Shown here: positions 62,265 to 64,000 of the stretch, piece after piece
Layout: the number at the start of each line of letters is the position of its first letter
Numbering within the stretch: the first letter of the stretch is position 1
Assembly: GCF_036850765.1 (NCBI RefSeq)
Contig: NC_089492.1
Span: 288,584,590-288,648,589 of the forward strand
Reading direction: 5' to 3'
Source of the DNA: Saccopteryx bilineata
Lineage: Eukaryota > Chordata > Mammalia > Chiroptera > Emballonuridae
DNA length: 64,000 nucleotides
Made by a program: the position numbers and the translations under genes
The notes under the pieces: model-generated
Told to the model about the DNA's origin: nothing
Seen by the model: the letters and a program-made list of their open reading frames with translations, nothing else
Database searches by the model: none

Positions 62265-62530
62265 TTCCAGTTCCTCCCTCCCTCCCTTTTCTTCCCTCTC
62301 TCCCTTCCATCCATCCACCCACCCACCAGCCATTCATTCATCCAGCCATTTCCTCATTCCCTTCTTCCCTCCCTCCTTTCCTTCCTTCCTTCCTCCCTCC
62401 CTCTTTTTTCTCCTCCCTTCCTTCTTTTCTTCTGTCTTCCTCTCTTTCTTCCCTCCCTCTCTCCCTCCCTCCCTCCCTCCCTCCCTCCCTCCCTCCCTCC
62501 CTCCCTCCCTCCCTCCCTCCCTCCAGTCCT
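62265..62530 (+). repeat. Polypyrimidine (CCTT/CCCT)n tract
   Basis: Nearly pure C/T over about 260 bp, interrupted by a (CATC/CACC) and (ATTC) segment at 62305-62345. It ends in a clean (CCCT)n run of roughly 17 units at 62454-62524. Opposite-strand frames encode only Gly/Arg/Glu repeats. Confidence 0.95.
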
Positions 62531-62684
62531 TCCTCCTTTCTTTCATCATACATCCTTCTGAATATTTATTGAGCGTATTAAGAGTTTAGACTCTGTGAAT
62601 AAAAAACTCCATGTTCTATTCCTGGGGGTGGGGGGTGGGCAGTGAACATTTAATGAGCCCCACTGTGTTCCTGGCACCCAGCCT

Positions 62685-62830
62685 CGAAGTGGCAGAGACT
62701 GCACTCAGGTGACCTGGGTGTGAGTCCTGGTTTTGCTGTGCCTGGACAACTTCCTTAACTTCTGGGAACCTGAGATCCTCAGGTATATAACATGCTGCTG
62801 GGTGGTACCCGGCTGAGGTTGGACAGTGAC
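62685..62830 (+). mobile_element. MIR SINE fragment
   Basis: GGCAGAGACTGCACTCAGG, TGACCTGGGTGTGAGTCCTG, GTTTTGCTGTGCCTGGAC and AACTTCCTTAACTTCTGGG, then ACCTGAGATCCTCAGG, match MIR through its first two-thirds. Confidence 0.8.
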
Positions 62831-62929
62831 AGTTGTGAGGCCACAGAGCCCCATGGGGTGGGCCTGGGTTTCACAAATCATGGGGGAAACTGTGCCTCCC
62901 TGCTAGGGACTGACCGGAGCGCCGCTCTG

Positions 62930-63070
62930 CATCAAATCAATAGACTTAATATTTAATAATAATCCGCTGAAAGGCACTTTGGTCAGCTCAACGCATCAGT
63001 GCCACACTAATAACAAATTACTTCTTAAATTATTAGCCTCGGTCCCTTTCATGAGGCTCCATTTCAGTCT
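62930..63070. promoter_or_regulatory. TAAT-dense island, strongest conserved-element candidate
   Basis: AATCAATAGACTTAATATTT, AATAATAATCCGCTG, CACTAATAACAAATTAC and TTAAATTATTAGCC. Eight TAAT/ATTA cores can be counted at 62947, 62954, 62957, 62960, 63008, 63017, 63029 and 63032, in two clusters separated by about 45 bp holding AAAGGCACTTTGG. GC-rich sequence lies on both sides and no repeat fits. Inferred homeodomain-responsive element. Confidence 0.5.
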
Positions 63071-63324
63071 GTGGGGAGAGGGAGGAGGGGGAGTGGGGGT
63101 CGCCGCGGCCGAGAGGCCCTGGCAGCTGTGACCCGCTGAGTGGTGACGCGGCTGAGCTCGGAGCCACCTGGCCAGAAGAGTCCACCCGCCCTGAGCCAGA
63201 AGAAGCCCAATTCAGCTCAGAAGAAGGGGGTGGAGAAGCACACGGACCCCTTGTCTGAACTGTTCCCAGCATGTGCCCCTAGGACGGCCTCGACTCTGCT
63301 TTGACCACCAGGCACTCCACCAGT

Positions 63325-63945
63325 CTCCAGGGTGGTGTCCCCAGGGCTGTGTCCCCAAGGTGGTGTCCCCAGGGCGGTATCCCAGGGCTGTGTCCCCAGG
63401 GTGGTATCCCAGGGCTGTGTCCCCAGGGCGGTATCCCAGGGCTGTGTCCCCAGGGCGGTGTCCCAGGGCTGTGTCCCCCGGGCTGTGTCCCCAAGGTGGT
63501 GTCCCCAGCGCGGTATCCCAGGGCTGTGTCCCCAAAGTGTGTCCCCAGGGCGGTATCCCAGGGCTGTGTCCCCAGGGCGGTGTCCCAGGGCGGTGTCCCC
63601 AGGGTGGTGTCCCCAGCGTGGTATCCCAGGGCTGTGTCCCCAAGGTGGTGTCCCAGGGCTGTGTCCCCAGGGCGGTGTCCCAGGGCTGTGTCCCCAGGGC
63701 GGTATCCCAGGGCTGTGTCCCCAGGGCGGTATCCCAGGGCTGAGTCCCCAGAGCGGTATCCCAGGGCTGTGTCCCCAGAGCGGTATCCCAGGGCGGTATC
63801 CCAGGGCTGTGTCCCCAGGGCGGTATCTCAGGGCTGTGTCCCCAGGGCGGTATCCCAGGGCGGTGTCCCCCGGGCTGTGTCCCCAGGGCGGTGTCCCCAG
63901 GGTTGTGTCCCCAGGGCTGTGTCCCCAGGGCGGTGTCAGGACGGT
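63325..63945 (+). repeat. 27-bp minisatellite, about 22 units
   Basis: A composite unit, GGGCTGTGTCCCCA plus GGGCGGTATCCCA, is repeated with shuffled half-units (GGTATCCCA, GGTGTCCCCA, GCTGTGTCCCCA) from about 63325 to 63945. Because 27 is a multiple of three, and the 13/14-bp halves re-phase, several frames on both strands stay open for 140-220 codons with collagen-like Gly-Pro-rich repeats. These are not regarded as proteins. Confidence 0.95.
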
Positions 63946-64000
63946 CAGCCCAGGCAGGTCTGAGTCAGGATGGGCTCTTTATGCCGGTGTGGAGGACAGG
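63946..64000. other. Unassigned end of window
   Basis: Unique-looking sequence, too short to classify. Confidence 0.3.

Noticed and set aside
62210..62572. Pro/Ser-rich plus frame and Gly/Arg/Glu minus frames
   Set aside because: Translations of the (CCCT)n tract.
63212..63963. Collagen-like Gly/Pro frames on both strands, 143-220 codons
   Set aside because: They translate a 27-bp tandem repeat in several frames and both strands at once; openness follows from the period, not selection.

Overview
This is vertebrate, almost certainly mammalian, nuclear DNA that is GC-rich and non-coding as far as can be seen. No protein-coding gene, rRNA, snRNA or functional tRNA gene could be supported. The long open frames are chance frames in GC-rich DNA or run through tandem repeats. 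The organism is most likely a bat of the horseshoe/roundleaf group (Rhinolophoidea). Two tRNA-derived SINE types seen here are ones I recognise from those bats: one with a CCCTGGCCGGTTTGCTCAG head and one whose inverse ends CCACCGCCTGGTCAGGC. Around them lies the common eutherian set: MIR, L2, old L1, MER20/MER5-type hAT elements, and MLT1/MLT2-type LTRs. Family names come from memory of consensus sequences, not from a search.

Layout. 1-7400: old repeat fragments, an (ATTC)n tract and two AT-rich islands. 7400-10650: a mobile-element cluster with three minus-strand SINEs, two MER20-like pieces and a 177-bp palindromic hAT miniature element with perfect 8-bp target duplications. 10650-30500: GC-rich unique sequence with scattered MIR and L2, an MLT2 and an MLT1 LTR, a short CCCTGA array and several AT-rich islands. 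30597-31042: a 110-bp minisatellite. 31000-43000: L2, MIR, MER20, another hAT element, an MLT1-type LTR and more islands. 42888-43392: a decayed SINE and a 98-bp tandem duplication carrying (AC)n. 43400-52500: unique sequence, a 54-57-bp CpG-bearing minisatellite at 48988-49429, and an E-box pair within a short duplication. 52560-53430: an old L1 3-prime end split by an intact SINE. 53430-63300: unique sequence, simple repeats and the most convincing AT-rich islands. 63325-63945: a 27-bp minisatellite.

Function. Roughly 15 short AT-rich islands stand out against the GC-rich background. They lack recognisable repeats and are dense in TAAT/ATTA cores and other AT-rich words. They look like conserved non-coding regulatory sequence, and with no exons or CpG-island promoter the window reads as a long intron or a distal regulatory landscape of a gene outside it. 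That is inference; cross-species alignment is the decisive test. The most distinctive single element is the palindromic SPIN-like hAT miniature transposon at 8087-8263.
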